From: Prolixibacteraceae bacterium
Lineage (GTDB): Bacteria; Bacteroidota; Bacteroidia; Bacteroidales; Prolixibacteraceae
Length of the DNA stretch: 64,000 bases
Direction of reading: 5' to 3'
Assembly (NCBI GenBank): GCA_003506435.1
Contig: DOAQ01000049.1
Coordinates: 218,084 to 282,083 of the forward strand
Below, in pieces: positions 54,528 to 63,658 of this stretch; positions within the stretch are counted from its first letter, which is position 1; each line of letters opens with the position of its first letter. The notes beneath the pieces are model-generated. The model had not been told where the DNA came from and did no database searches. It saw only the letters and a list, made by a program, of their open reading frames with translations. The translations under genes were made by a program, and so were the position numbers.

Positions 54528-56947
54528 AAATCTTGAAACCAATAATGAAAATATTTTCATTACTGATCGTTTTTCTCCTGATAACATCAGTATTGCATTC
54601 CCAGGAAAAAAAGGGTTTGACAATTTCCGGGATTCTGAAAGATGGCGAAAGTGGCGAAGCCTTACCATTTGCAACCATTCAATTGCTGAATGAAAATAAC
54701 GGGTCAACTACCAATTCAGATGGTTACTTTACGCTGTTCGATGTGCCCTCGGATACATCGACCCTTGTGGCACGCTACATTGGTTATAATCCAGAACCTT
54801 TTAAACTTAATCCGGGAATGGAGAGAAGTCCGGTCATCATACTTATGTTGCCATCAACCACTGAATTAAACGAAGTCGTTGTTAAGGGCAATGTAAGTCC
54901 GGTAATGGATGTTGCGGAAAATATGAACCAGGTTAGTTTGTCCCCGTCACAGATTTCATCTCTCCCCGGAATTGGAGAACGTGACATATTTCGCACTCTG
55001 CAGCTTCTTCCGGGAATAAGTAGCACAAACGAAGCTTCTTCCGGACTATATGTGAGGGGAGGAACACCGGATCAGAACCTGGTGCTGCTTGATGGATTTA
55101 CTGTTTACCATGTCGATCATTTTTATGGTTTTTTTAGCGCGTTTAATGCCGATGCAATCAAGGATGTACAATTGTATAAGGGCGGCTTCGAACCAAAATA
55201 CGGAGGTCGAATTTCGAGTGTGATGGAGCTGACCGGAAAAACAGGGAACAGTCAAAAAATAAGTGGCGGGTTTGGCTTAAGTGCCATCAGCGCAAATGCT
55301 TTCCTGGAGGTTCCTTTGAGTGATAAACTGAGCTTTGTTCTTGCAGTTCGAAGATCGTACACCGACATTATTCAGAGCGGCTTTTACAAGGACGTTTTTG
55401 ATCTGTATAACCAACAATCATCTTCCCGACAACAAAGCCAGTCAAGGACAAATAATTATCTTCAACAAAACACCGCGGAGCCATCATTTTATTTTTATGA
55501 TCTGAATGCCAAACTCAGCTATAAACCAACAGAAAAAGATGTTTTCTCTCTATCTTTTTATAACGGAAAAGATAACCTGGACAACTCCAGAAAAAATGAG
55601 AACAGCTTTTCGAGGCAGGACGGTAACCCGACAACGATACTAACAGATCTGACGGATAAACTGAATTGGGGAAATTCGGGGGTTAGTTTACGTTGGGCAA
55701 GGCAATGGTCTCCCAGGTATTATTTTAACCTCTGTTTGTCATACTCTGATTATTTCAGTTATAGGGACCGACTCAGTAATGTTACGGTAAATAGTCCTGA
55801 TACGCTTAGAAATACAGTCTTGGGATCGAATGAGGACAACAATCTAATTGATTACACTGTGAGGTTCAACAACAGATTCCAGCTAAACAGGGCCCACACC
55901 ATTGAGTTCGGCCTGCATACGACATTTAACTCTATTGATTACACTTACTTGGTAAACGATACGCTGGACTTAATAGATAAAGCACAGGATGGGATGCTTG
56001 CTTCCCTGTTTTTGCAGGACAACTGGGAAATTGGATCCAAATTAACTTTTACGGGCGGTTTACGATACAGCTATTTTGATGTTACCAATAAATCTTACTA
56101 TGAACCCCGGCTTTCGGGTGAATACAAACTAACGGAAAAGCTTAAAGTTAACGCGGCATGGGGAGAATATTATCAGTTTGTGAACCAGATTGTCCGGGAG
56201 GATGTGACCCAGGGCAGTCGTGACTTTTGGCTATTGGCCGACGATAAAACCAGTCCGGTGAGTTATGCACAACATTACATTGCGGGCATAAGCTACGAAA
56301 CAGCAAAAATGCTTTTCAATGTTGGTTTCTTTCAAAAAGACATGAAAGGACTTTCCGAATTCTCGCTTCGTTTTGGTAATGCATCCAGTTCGACACAAAG
56401 TGATCAGTTTTTCTACGAAGGCACGGGAGTTTCGAGGGGTATGGAAGTACTGATTCAGAAGAAATTTGGAAAATTGTCAGGATGGCTTGGATATACCTTC
56501 AGTGAGGTTGTCCATAATTTTCCACTCATCAGTGATGCACCGTTTTATGCTTTGCACGACTCGCGCCATGAAGTTAACCTGGTGGCAACGTACAAACTGG
56601 GGAAATGGGAATTTGGCGGGACATGGGTTTACGGAACGGGTAAGCCATATACGGCCCCGGTTGGAAAATATACGATAACAACTCTCGACGGCCATATCTT
56701 TGATTTCATCAATGTTGGTCAAAAAAACGGGAGCCGCTTGCCGGATTATCACAGGCTTGATCTTTCAGCAAAATATAATCTAAAAATAGGCAAAAGCGAA
56801 GCAAGCGTGGGACTATCCTTATTCAATGTTTATAACCGAAAGAATATCTGGTACAAAGAGTATCAGGTACAGGAAGAAGAAATGGTTGAAACAGATGTTG
56901 AATTGATTGGTTTTACACCAAACCTGTTCGTTAACTTCAAATTTTAA
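54524..56947 (+). CDS. TonB-dependent outer-membrane receptor
   Basis: An 807-residue receptor. The signal peptide ends near LHSQE, followed by a carboxypeptidase-like regulatory domain (about 32-115, ISGILKDGESGEALPFATIQ in part), a plug domain (about 120-230, SGLYVRGGTPDQNLVLLDGF) and a C-terminal barrel ending in FVNFKF with the terminal phenylalanine. It lacks the STN domain and is not a SusC, since no SusD follows. Its partner is the DUF4249 lipoprotein encoded 3 bp downstream, a pairing common in Bacteroidota. The cargo is unknown. Confidence 0.92.
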   Translation: MKILKPIMKIFSLLIVFLLITSVLHSQEKKGLTISGILKDGESGEALPFATIQLLNENNGSTTNSDGYFTLFDVPSDTSTLVARYIGYNPEPFKLNPGMERSPVIILMLPSTTELNEVVVKGNVSPVMDVAENMNQVSLSPSQISSLPGIGERDIFRTLQLLPGISSTNEASSGLYVRGGTPDQNLVLLDGFTVYHVDHFYGFFSAFNADAIKDVQLYKGGFEPKYGGRISSVMELTGKTGNSQKISGGFGLSAISANAFLEVPLSDKLSFVLAVRRSYTDIIQSGFYKDVFDLYNQQSSSRQQSQSRTNNYLQQNTAEPSFYFYDLNAKLSYKPTEKDVFSLSFYNGKDNLDNSRKNENSFSRQDGNPTTILTDLTDKLNWGNSGVSLRWARQWSPRYYFNLCLSYSDYFSYRDRLSNVTVNSPDTLRNTVLGSNEDNNLIDYTVRFNNRFQLNRAHTIEFGLHTTFNSIDYTYLVNDTLDLIDKAQDGMLASLFLQDNWEIGSKLTFTGGLRYSYFDVTNKSYYEPRLSGEYKLTEKLKVNAAWGEYYQFVNQIVREDVTQGSRDFWLLADDKTSPVSYAQHYIAGISYETAKMLFNVGFFQKDMKGLSEFSLRFGNASSSTQSDQFFYEGTGVSRGMEVLIQKKFGKLSGWLGYTFSEVVHNFPLISDAPFYALHDSRHEVNLVATYKLGKWEFGGTWVYGTGKPYTAPVGKYTITTLDGHIFDFINVGQKNGSRLPDYHRLDLSAKYNLKIGKSEASVGLSLFNVYNRKNIWYKEYQVQEEEMVETDVELIGFTPNLFVNFKF

Positions 56948-56950
56948 ATT

Positions 56951-57778
56951 ATGAAAATAGTAGTATCATTTTGGTTGTTTATTGTTACGGTACTATTTTT
57001 CGTATCGTGTGAAGATATCCCTGAATACAACAATAGCAAGCCTCTCGCGGTAGTGGAGGCCTATTTATTTAATCAACAACCTATAACGGATATTGTACTG
57101 AAAAAAGTAACCCCTTTTGAAGGGGGTGACCAGGTGGACTATATCTCAGATGCCAATCTGTACCTTCAGACAGGCGAACACGAGTTTCTTTTGAACCCGG
57201 TTGAAGGAAAGGAAGGGCATTATTCCTATCAGGGCGATGATTTGCAGGTAACAATCGGAAATACATACAAACTGTTCTTTGATTATGACGGGAAACAGGT
57301 CTGGGGCGAGACAGTAGTACCGGCAGAACCGGAAAATCTTTCACTTTCAGAAAATGAAATCTATATCACCCAGTTAGTTGATTTGAGTGATGCATCAGAT
57401 TTTCTGAATGATATTAATCAATCGCTTACCCTTGAATGGGAAAATAGTACATCAGATTATTACTATATTACGATTGAAAACCTGGAAGAAAATCCTGAAC
57501 CTATGGAATTGAGTGATAAAGTCGATTTGAATTTTGAGTTTGTTTCCAGGCCCGTTCAGGATAATTATTTCCTGATAAGGCCAGTTATTCATTTTCTCAA
57601 TTACGGCACTCACAAACTTACCCTTTACCATGTCAATAAGGAATATGCCCTGATGTATGAATCGCTGAATCAGGATTCAAGAAACTTAAACGAACCCTAT
57701 ACCAACATTAACAATGGGGTTGGTATTTTTTCGGCATTTGCCAGCAAAACAATTCTTTTTGAAGTGAAAAAAAGATGA
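56951..57778 (+). CDS. DUF4249 lipoprotein
   Basis: A 275-residue lipoprotein (signal WLFIVTVLFFVSC, lipobox FVSC). The core has the DUF4249 layout: AVVEAYLFNQQPITDIVLKK at the start, INDLEWE-like strands in the middle and EPYTNINNGVGIFSAFAS near the end, the most conserved block of this family. It probably covers the periplasm-outside face of the TonB receptor encoded just upstream. Its stop overlaps the next start codon (ATGA). Confidence 0.85.
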   Translation: MKIVVSFWLFIVTVLFFVSCEDIPEYNNSKPLAVVEAYLFNQQPITDIVLKKVTPFEGGDQVDYISDANLYLQTGEHEFLLNPVEGKEGHYSYQGDDLQVTIGNTYKLFFDYDGKQVWGETVVPAEPENLSLSENEIYITQLVDLSDASDFLNDINQSLTLEWENSTSDYYYITIENLEENPEPMELSDKVDLNFEFVSRPVQDNYFLIRPVIHFLNYGTHKLTLYHVNKEYALMYESLNQDSRNLNEPYTNINNGVGIFSAFASKTILFEVKKR

Positions 57779-59079
57779 AGAAAAAAGTTTTTACATGGAT
57801 TGGTTTCATCGTGTTGATTGCTAGTTCTGCCATTGCTTTTGGACAGAAAAATGAATGGGTAAATTCAAAAACTCAAATTTATGGGTTAGGCTGGTCTGCA
57901 ACTCATGCTGACGGCGGGAATACCGATTATTCACCCGTAGCTGGTTCCAGGAATATAAAGTTAGCCTGGCAACAAAAATTCAATGGAACAATCAATCTTG
58001 GCCCTACAAATGATACAAAAGGGCGTGTCTATGTCACGACAAGTAGTGAAGGCTGTCACTTGTACGCGCTCGACCATAAAACCGGCAAAACGATCTGGTG
58101 TACAGATAAAGTTAATCGGTTCGCTGTTGCTTCCTCTGCCTTGCTTGACAACGAAGGGCATATTTTTATTGCTGACAATGAAACAATGTACGCGTTTGAC
58201 GATACCGGAAAACTATTATGGGAAACGCCCATAATTGGATTTCCCTTTTCGGCCCAATTTACACAAACCGGCCGGTTAATCTTCATCACACATATTGGCC
58301 GTCTTTATGTTCTCGAAAGGGAAACTGGTGCACAAATCCTGCAACCTGTCGATCTGGCTCCTTCATTAATCGATAGTTTTAAAATTGACATCAGGGCATG
58401 TATGAAAGGAACAAAAGATTGTCCATGTGCCAATACATTAGCCTTTGATCAGCAATCGGGAAGGTTCTATTTTACATTTTGGGCACCCGGAGCCGGTCAG
58501 GCCGACTTGCGTGCTATGAAATATACCGAAGAGACAATTCCGGCAATAATACCACTATGGACAAACGAATCTTTGCCGGGAGGAAGTGCCTCAAGCCCTG
58601 ACCTATCGTTTGACGGAACCCGTTTATATGTGAATGATAACAGCGGCAAGCTCTATGCAATCAATGCAAGGACGGGTGAGAATATCTGGAATTTTGAGAT
58701 CGGTTATAACCCTGGTGGAAGCCAATCTACATCACCCGAAGGAATGATCATGCCGGCTGGTGGAAGAAATGCCCCTGTGATGTGTATTGCAGATTGTGGA
58801 ACCCATGCTGAATTGGTCTGGAAGATTGACAGTTTGAAAAATCGTGGAGTTGCCACACAATGTGCAGGAAACCTGGCTTATGTCACCGTAAAAACAAAAG
58901 GTTTTCAGAATGACCTTATCGTAATAGATACTAAATTAGGCAGGGAACTGGATCGGGAACATTTACCGGGGACAACAATTTTTACTGTAGGCACAACAAT
59001 CGGGTTCGATGGTTACGTTTATGTCCCAAGTTTCAACGGCTGTTTATTTGCTTTTCGTCCGGAATCTCAGGCATTTTGA
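57775..59079 (+). CDS. PQQ-like beta-propeller exported protein
   Basis: A 434-residue exported protein (signal ending near AIAFGQ). Repeating blades with the PQQ/WD-type ending motif are visible: LYALDHKTGKTIWCT, MYAFDDTGKLLWETP, LYAINARTGENIWNF, and a final GYVYVPSFNGCLFAF. It contains several cysteines. No dehydrogenase residues were recognised, so it may be a binding or scaffold protein. Coupled by a 4-nt overlap to the DUF4249 gene. Confidence 0.85.
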   Translation: MKKKVFTWIGFIVLIASSAIAFGQKNEWVNSKTQIYGLGWSATHADGGNTDYSPVAGSRNIKLAWQQKFNGTINLGPTNDTKGRVYVTTSSEGCHLYALDHKTGKTIWCTDKVNRFAVASSALLDNEGHIFIADNETMYAFDDTGKLLWETPIIGFPFSAQFTQTGRLIFITHIGRLYVLERETGAQILQPVDLAPSLIDSFKIDIRACMKGTKDCPCANTLAFDQQSGRFYFTFWAPGAGQADLRAMKYTEETIPAIIPLWTNESLPGGSASSPDLSFDGTRLYVNDNSGKLYAINARTGENIWNFEIGYNPGGSQSTSPEGMIMPAGGRNAPVMCIADCGTHAELVWKIDSLKNRGVATQCAGNLAYVTVKTKGFQNDLIVIDTKLGRELDREHLPGTTIFTVGTTIGFDGYVYVPSFNGCLFAFRPESQAF

Positions 59080-59207
59080 TTTTTTCAACCTCAAAATTTA
59101 CAGCTTCAAATGGGAAACAGGTCACTTCGGTAACTTTTATCCAACTGTTTTTCTTTTTCAGGGTTTATTTGCACAAGAAAAATTTTAAACATTTAAAATC
59201 AGAAAAA

Positions 59208-59579
59208 ATGAAAAGAACAATTGCGTTTGCAGCCACGTTGCTGCTCATAACATTATCAGTTAGTGTTTTTGCCCAGTCGAGAATGACGGAACAGCAAAAG
59301 CAGGAAGCCAAAGCCAGATTTGAAGAATATAAGGCAAAACTAAACCCGAGTGAAGATCAGGAACCGAAAGTACAGGAGATTAATTCGAAATATTTTGAAG
59401 GATTGGCCGAATTGAAAAACTCAAACGAATCAAAGCTGAATAAGTTTAAGAAATTCAGGACGATGAAATCTGAAAAAGACAAAAGTATGAAGCAAATATT
59501 GACCAAAGAGCAATATAAAATCTATACTGACTTTCAGGCTGAAATGAAAGAGGAGTTCAGGAATAACAGGCGCAATTAG
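59208..59579 (+). CDS. Small exported helical protein (Spy/CpxP-like size)
   Basis: A protein of about 123 residues with a clear signal peptide (MKRTIAFAATLLLITLSVSV, then FAQS). The mature part is charged and helical (EQQKQEAKARFEEYKAKL, ILTKEQYKIYTDFQAEMKEE). This resembles small periplasmic Spy/CpxP-like proteins, which act as chaperones or stress sensors, but the LTxxQ motifs are only suggested (LTKEQ). Starting at 59076 would add 44 residues overlapping the previous gene. Confidence 0.7.
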   Translation: MKRTIAFAATLLLITLSVSVFAQSRMTEQQKQEAKARFEEYKAKLNPSEDQEPKVQEINSKYFEGLAELKNSNESKLNKFKKFRTMKSEKDKSMKQILTKEQYKIYTDFQAEMKEEFRNNRRN

Positions 59580-59591
59580 AACAGAAAAGGT

Positions 59592-60521
59592 ATGAAGAAG
59601 CTAATGTATATTACCCTAATACTGTGCATTGTTCTGCTCTCAGTCAATTGCAATCCGGAACATGAAAGCGAAGGCTCCGGTAAAATTTACAGGGTAAGCA
59701 GTTCAATAAACATTGACGGGCTCTCCCGTACTTATTTGCTCAACCTCCCGCCTATATTTTATGATTCACCCAATTTCCCTTTAGTAATAGCCATGCATGG
59801 AACCGGAGGTAGCGCTTCTCAGTTTGAGCACGATTACCTATTTTCAGAATTGGCCGGCAACAAGCAATTTGTCGTTGTTTACCCTGAAGGTGTAAAGAGT
59901 ACCGGAATTTTAGGGATCAGGACCTGGAATGCCGGAAGCTGTTGTAATTATGCCATGGAGAACGACATTGATGATGTGAAGTTTATCAGCGAATTAATTG
60001 ATCATTTGATCGCCGAATACAAAATTGATCCGAAGCTGATTTATGTCACAGGAATGTCAAACGGTGGCATGATGGCCTACCGGTTGGCCTGTGAACTGTC
60101 TGATAAAATCGCAGCAATCGCTGTAGTCAGCGGCACCATGGTCACAACCAAGGCATGTACCCCTTCACGTCCGGTTCCAATATTGCATTTGCATTCTGTT
60201 TTGGACACAAAAGTTCCACCACAAGGAGGCATTGGAATTGGCGGGTACTATTTTCCACCTGTGGATTCAGTACTGAATGTTTGGGGCACTATAGACAGTT
60301 GCGAACCAGTTCCGCAGATTATCGAAGATAATTCTGGTTATACCCTGAAGGAGTGGTCAAATTGTGAAAATAATGTGGCTATTCAATATTATTTGACGAA
60401 AGATGGCGGACATGCATGGCCGGGAGGTACAAAGGCGAGGGCCATGCCCGATGAGCCTTCCAGGGTAATTAATGCAAACGAATTAATATGGAATTTTTTC
60501 CAACAATACCAATTGCCGTAA
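59592..60521 (+). CDS. Lipoprotein esterase, PHB-depolymerase/LpqC-like
   Basis: A 309-residue lipoprotein (signal LILCIVLLSVNC). The alpha/beta-hydrolase fold shows the oxyanion block MHGTGGSASQFE, the nucleophile elbow TGMSNGGMMAYRL and a late GGHAWPGG histidine, the pattern of LpqC/PHB-depolymerase and feruloyl-esterase-like proteins. It cleaves an ester outside the cytoplasm; the substrate is unknown. It starts 12 bp after the small exported protein. Confidence 0.85.
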   Translation: MKKLMYITLILCIVLLSVNCNPEHESEGSGKIYRVSSSINIDGLSRTYLLNLPPIFYDSPNFPLVIAMHGTGGSASQFEHDYLFSELAGNKQFVVVYPEGVKSTGILGIRTWNAGSCCNYAMENDIDDVKFISELIDHLIAEYKIDPKLIYVTGMSNGGMMAYRLACELSDKIAAIAVVSGTMVTTKACTPSRPVPILHLHSVLDTKVPPQGGIGIGGYYFPPVDSVLNVWGTIDSCEPVPQIIEDNSGYTLKEWSNCENNVAIQYYLTKDGGHAWPGGTKARAMPDEPSRVINANELIWNFFQQYQLP

Positions 60522-60580
60522 AACCAGATTATTCGGGATAAAGTGGATTTTAAAGCTTTATCTTTGTTTTGAATATTACA

Positions 60581-61696
60581 ATGAATTCCTTTTATTTCAG
60601 AAATCATTTTCTGGTTGACCGAAAAAAAATGAAATACAAAAATGAAATGAAGATTCCATCCAAAAGGAAACTTATCCTGTTTAGCTCCCTGGCAATCACA
60701 GTACTTTTTACTTTGCCCCGCATGATCGTGTTGTTGCAGTTAGGCCAGATTGATTATGATGTCAATTATCAATTAATGGATTATACTTTCCGAGCAGTCT
60801 ACAGCTTTCTATTTGCCGTTGTTTTCTTTATCATCAATCTGGAGCAAAAAAAAATTAGAATTGGCTTTATTGCCTTTAATCCAGGTAACCTTTATCATCG
60901 GATTTTTCTCAATGTATTTCTCTTTGTTTTAATCGATTTTATCCTGATCAGGTTTCATTTGATATTTTTCGAGCCATTAACTTCAGTTAGGATTTTCCGG
61001 TTTATTTTTAATTTGTTCTCGATTTCAGAAGTCCTGCTCGTTGTGCTAATTTCTCAGGTTTATAATCTTGTGGTTAACAATTACCGGATGAAAATAGCGA
61101 ACGAGTCGCTATTAAAAACAAATGCCGAAGCACGGTACGAAGCATTAAAAAATCAGGTTAACCCGCATTTTCTGTTTAATTCTTTTAATACGATAAATTC
61201 ATTAATTGTCAGCGATCAGTCTAAAGCTATTGACTATGTGAACAACATGTCGGACGTGTTCCGTTATGTGCTTGAAACCAGCCAAAAAGATCGGGCAACA
61301 GTTGAAGAAGAAGTGAAATTTATAGAAGTCTATGTGCAAATGCTCAAAGGCAGATATGGTGATAAGTTACATTTCAGCATAGATGTAAATCCCCAGTATT
61401 TAGCTTATCTGATTCCACCAATGGCTGTGCAGGTTTTGGTTGAAAATGCGGTAAAACACAACGTGATTTCTCAGAACAAACATCTTGAAATCCATGTTTA
61501 TACTGAAAATGGCAATTTGGTCGTTTCCAACAATCTTCAGGAGAAGAAAGTGAAGGAACCATCCACAGGATTAGGGCTTTATAATTTGAGCCAGCGTTGC
61601 AATTATCTTTCCAGAAAAGAGCTTGAAATCAGACGGACAGATAAAAATTTCATAGTAACTATTCCATTGATTCAAAATGAAAATATTAATTATTGA
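60581..61696 (+). CDS. LytS/YehU-type sensor histidine kinase
   Basis: A protein of about 371 residues (or 355 if the ATG at 60629 is used; a TTG at 60569 is also open). Four membrane helices (about 30-180) are followed by a linker and the His-kinase domain with NPHFLFNSFNTINSLI holding the phospho-acceptor His, and an ATPase domain (PPMAVQVLVENAVKHN, STGLGLYNLSQR). No separate sensor domain is visible. Its 3' end overlaps the response-regulator gene by 20 nt. Confidence 0.9.
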   Translation: MNSFYFRNHFLVDRKKMKYKNEMKIPSKRKLILFSSLAITVLFTLPRMIVLLQLGQIDYDVNYQLMDYTFRAVYSFLFAVVFFIINLEQKKIRIGFIAFNPGNLYHRIFLNVFLFVLIDFILIRFHLIFFEPLTSVRIFRFIFNLFSISEVLLVVLISQVYNLVVNNYRMKIANESLLKTNAEARYEALKNQVNPHFLFNSFNTINSLIVSDQSKAIDYVNNMSDVFRYVLETSQKDRATVEEEVKFIEVYVQMLKGRYGDKLHFSIDVNPQYLAYLIPPMAVQVLVENAVKHNVISQNKHLEIHVYTENGNLVVSNNLQEKKVKEPSTGLGLYNLSQRCNYLSRKELEIRRTDKNFIVTIPLIQNENINY

Positions 61697-62447
61697 AGAT
61701 GAAGAGAATGCCGCGATTCAACTGATGAATATGATCAGGCAAATAGAGGATACTCCAACATTCTCTGGAGTTATTGATAATATTGAAGATGCTGTTGATT
61801 TTTTATCAGCGCGTCCCGATATTGACCTAATCTTTTTGGATATTCATCTTTCTGATGGCTCATCCTTCGAGATTTTCAAGGAAGTTAAGGTTGACATTCC
61901 AATTATTTTCACCACAGCCTATGATCAATATGCCATTCAGTCCTTTGAAGTTAACAGCATCGATTACTTATTGAAACCTATCCGGTTGGAAAAACTGATC
62001 ATGTCAATTGAAAAATTCAGGCGGCTGAACGACCGACAAACTTTTGATGGGACTATGTTTCAAAAATTATCGCGGATGCTCAATGAATCGAAGAACCAAA
62101 AACGAAATTTCCTGATCCCATTAAAAGGCAAACTCATACCGGTTTCTGCCGACGATTTTGCCTGGTTCGAAATCAGTGACGGGGTTGTTACCGGGACTAA
62201 ATTTGACCAAACACCTTTGGTTATGGAACAAAAGAGCCTTGAAGAGTTAGTTGAGGATATTGACCCAACCAAATTTTTCCGCGCTAACCGTCAATATTTG
62301 ATCAATAGAGAAGCCATTAAAGAAATTGAATACTATTTCAATGGCCGTTTGTTTGCCAGACTTTTCCCTGCTCCCAAAGAAAAAGTATTGATAAGTAAAG
62401 CAAAAGCAACTGAGTTCAAAGAATGGCTAAGTATGAAAACCACTTAG
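61677..62447 (+). CDS. LytTR-family response regulator
   Basis: A 256-residue regulator. The receiver domain (1-118) has the acidic pocket IIEDEENA, the phosphorylation Asp in LIFLDIHLSDG, and the Thr and Lys in IIFTTAYDQ and YLLKPI. The LytTR DNA-binding domain (about 150-255) carries FFRANRQYLINREAI, the hallmark. Paired with the upstream kinase, it likely controls envelope genes of this cluster. Its binding sites were not identified. Confidence 0.92.
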   Translation: MKILIIEDEENAAIQLMNMIRQIEDTPTFSGVIDNIEDAVDFLSARPDIDLIFLDIHLSDGSSFEIFKEVKVDIPIIFTTAYDQYAIQSFEVNSIDYLLKPIRLEKLIMSIEKFRRLNDRQTFDGTMFQKLSRMLNESKNQKRNFLIPLKGKLIPVSADDFAWFEISDGVVTGTKFDQTPLVMEQKSLEELVEDIDPTKFFRANRQYLINREAIKEIEYYFNGRLFARLFPAPKEKVLISKAKATEFKEWLSMKTT

Positions 62448-62459
62448 GAGACTATCCTG

Positions 62460-62467
62460 TATATTTG
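62460..62467 (+). promoter_or_regulatory. TATATTTG -7 box before the helical hypothetical gene
   Basis: TATATTTG fits the -7 consensus and lies 168 nt before the start codon at 62635. The long leader is A+T-rich without clear hairpins. The -33 element was not identified, so this is a weak call. Confidence 0.3.
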
Positions 62468-62634
62468 GATCGACTTTTTGCATTTTAGGCAAAAAAGGGT
62501 TCCTATGAATTCCTGTTTTTTTGATTATTCCTTAAAAAAATCTTTAAAAGCTATTTGATTTCTGAAAATATTGTCAGAAATTGTATCTGAATAACAAAAC
62601 AATTTAATTTTTTCACTAAAAAACCTCAAATGTT

Positions 62635-63375
62635 ATGAACACCAATTCTGAAACCGGTCATGCAAAGAATGTGGCCAACTTCGAACAATTAGTACTGAAT
62701 TGCACTTCGTATGGCCGTGCCTATAATCCGGGAAACCCTGCCCTCTCTTTGGAGGCGTTGAATACCCTTTTGTCAGAAGGGAAACAGTGTCTAACCTCCA
62801 TTCACACGGTCCAGGCCAGTCTGGCAAAAGCGCTTTCCGAAAGGGAGGTGGCGTTTGAACCGTTTAGTAAACTCGCAACCCGTATTGCCAATGCAGTAAG
62901 GTCATCAGCAAGTTCCCCGCAAGCCGATACCCAGGTAATCGCAATTATTCGTAAGTTACAGGGACGTCGCGCCGCTCCGAAAATGACCGAAGAAGAAAAA
63001 CAGGCCGCCAGTTCCGAAGGAAAAGAAGTTGTTGAAATATCAGCATCCCAGATGAGTTTCACCAACCGCATTGCGAATTTCGATAAACTGATTGAACTGC
63101 TGAAATCCATTCGGGAATACACCCCGAATGAATCCGATTTAACCGTTACCGCACTTACTACATATCATCAGGATCTTACTACGAAGAACCAGGCTGTTAT
63201 CAATGCCGAAATTTCTGTAAGTAGCCTCCGCATTACCCGCAATAACCTCTTGTACAAGGAAACGACCGGTATGATTGATGTAGCCGCTGCCGTGAAAACC
63301 TATATCAAGTCGGTATTTGGTGCAACAAGCCCGCAGTATAAACAAATCAGCTCCCTGAAATTTGTCAGGAGGTAG
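62635..63375 (+). CDS. Uncharacterised all-helical cytoplasmic protein
   Basis: A 246-residue protein without signal peptide or membrane segment. It is predicted helical throughout, with the conserved-looking opening YNPGNPALSLEALNTLL, a central IIRKLQGRRAAPKMTEEEK that resembles a basic linker, and the ending SVFGATSPQYKQISSLKF. I recognise it as a type of hypothetical protein seen in Bacteroidota but know no function for it. Immediately downstream lies the 21-nt-period repeat array (63382-63642), whose frame is in phase with this gene after its TAG stop. Arg/Lys-rich stretches would suit nucleic-acid binding, but this is speculation. Confidence 0.85.
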   Translation: MNTNSETGHAKNVANFEQLVLNCTSYGRAYNPGNPALSLEALNTLLSEGKQCLTSIHTVQASLAKALSEREVAFEPFSKLATRIANAVRSSASSPQADTQVIAIIRKLQGRRAAPKMTEEEKQAASSEGKEVVEISASQMSFTNRIANFDKLIELLKSIREYTPNESDLTVTALTTYHQDLTTKNQAVINAEISVSSLRITRNNLLYKETTGMIDVAAAVKTYIKSVFGATSPQYKQISSLKFVRR

Positions 63376-63381
63376 CTCAAA

Positions 63382-63642
63382 GTTGTAATTCCCTTCCTGT
63401 TTTGTAAAATAACCTTCGTATATTTTGTAATACAAACCGGTAATATTGAAATATCATTGGGTATTTTGGTATTACCGGTTGTATTTTTTGTAACTGATGT
63501 TGGTATAATTTTATCTCTCAGTGTGTTTATTGTAATTAGAATAGTTGACATTGCAATGTGGAATGTTATTCTTGTAACGCTCGTTGATATTTATGTAATT
63601 CAAAATGTCATTTGTGTAATTCCGGTTGGTAAAATTGTAACA
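63382..63642 (+). repeat. Degenerate tandem array with exact 21-nt period
   Basis: TTGTAAY-type cores start at 63384 and 63403, then in strict 21-nt register at 63426, 63447, 63468, 63489, 63510, 63531, 63552, 63573, 63594, 63615 and 63636. The hexamers in order are TGTAAT, TGTAAA, TGTAAT, TGAAAT, GGTATT, TGTAAC, TTTATC, TGTAAT, TGCAAT, TGTAAC, TGTAAT, TGTAAT, TGTAAC. Between cores a looser block of the type GTTGNTATT is visible about 10 nt upstream of each core, while the other bases vary freely. Units differ too much for a recent tandem duplication, yet the spacing is held exactly, which suggests selection on period (two helical turns, or seven codons). Confidence 0.85.
63435..63480. repeat. 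11-bp inverted repeat inside the 21-nt array
   Basis: AACCGGTAATA (63435-63445) and TATTACCGGTT (63470-63480) are perfect complements with a 24-nt loop. It spans units 2 to 4 of the registered part of the array and could form a cruciform or RNA hairpin. Confidence 0.7.
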
Positions 63643-63658
63643 CGGCTGTTGTTCCTTA

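Noticed and set aside
63382..63642. CRISPR array
   Set aside because: Cores of 6-7 nt at a 21-nt period with no conserved repeat or unique spacers, and no cas genes in the window.
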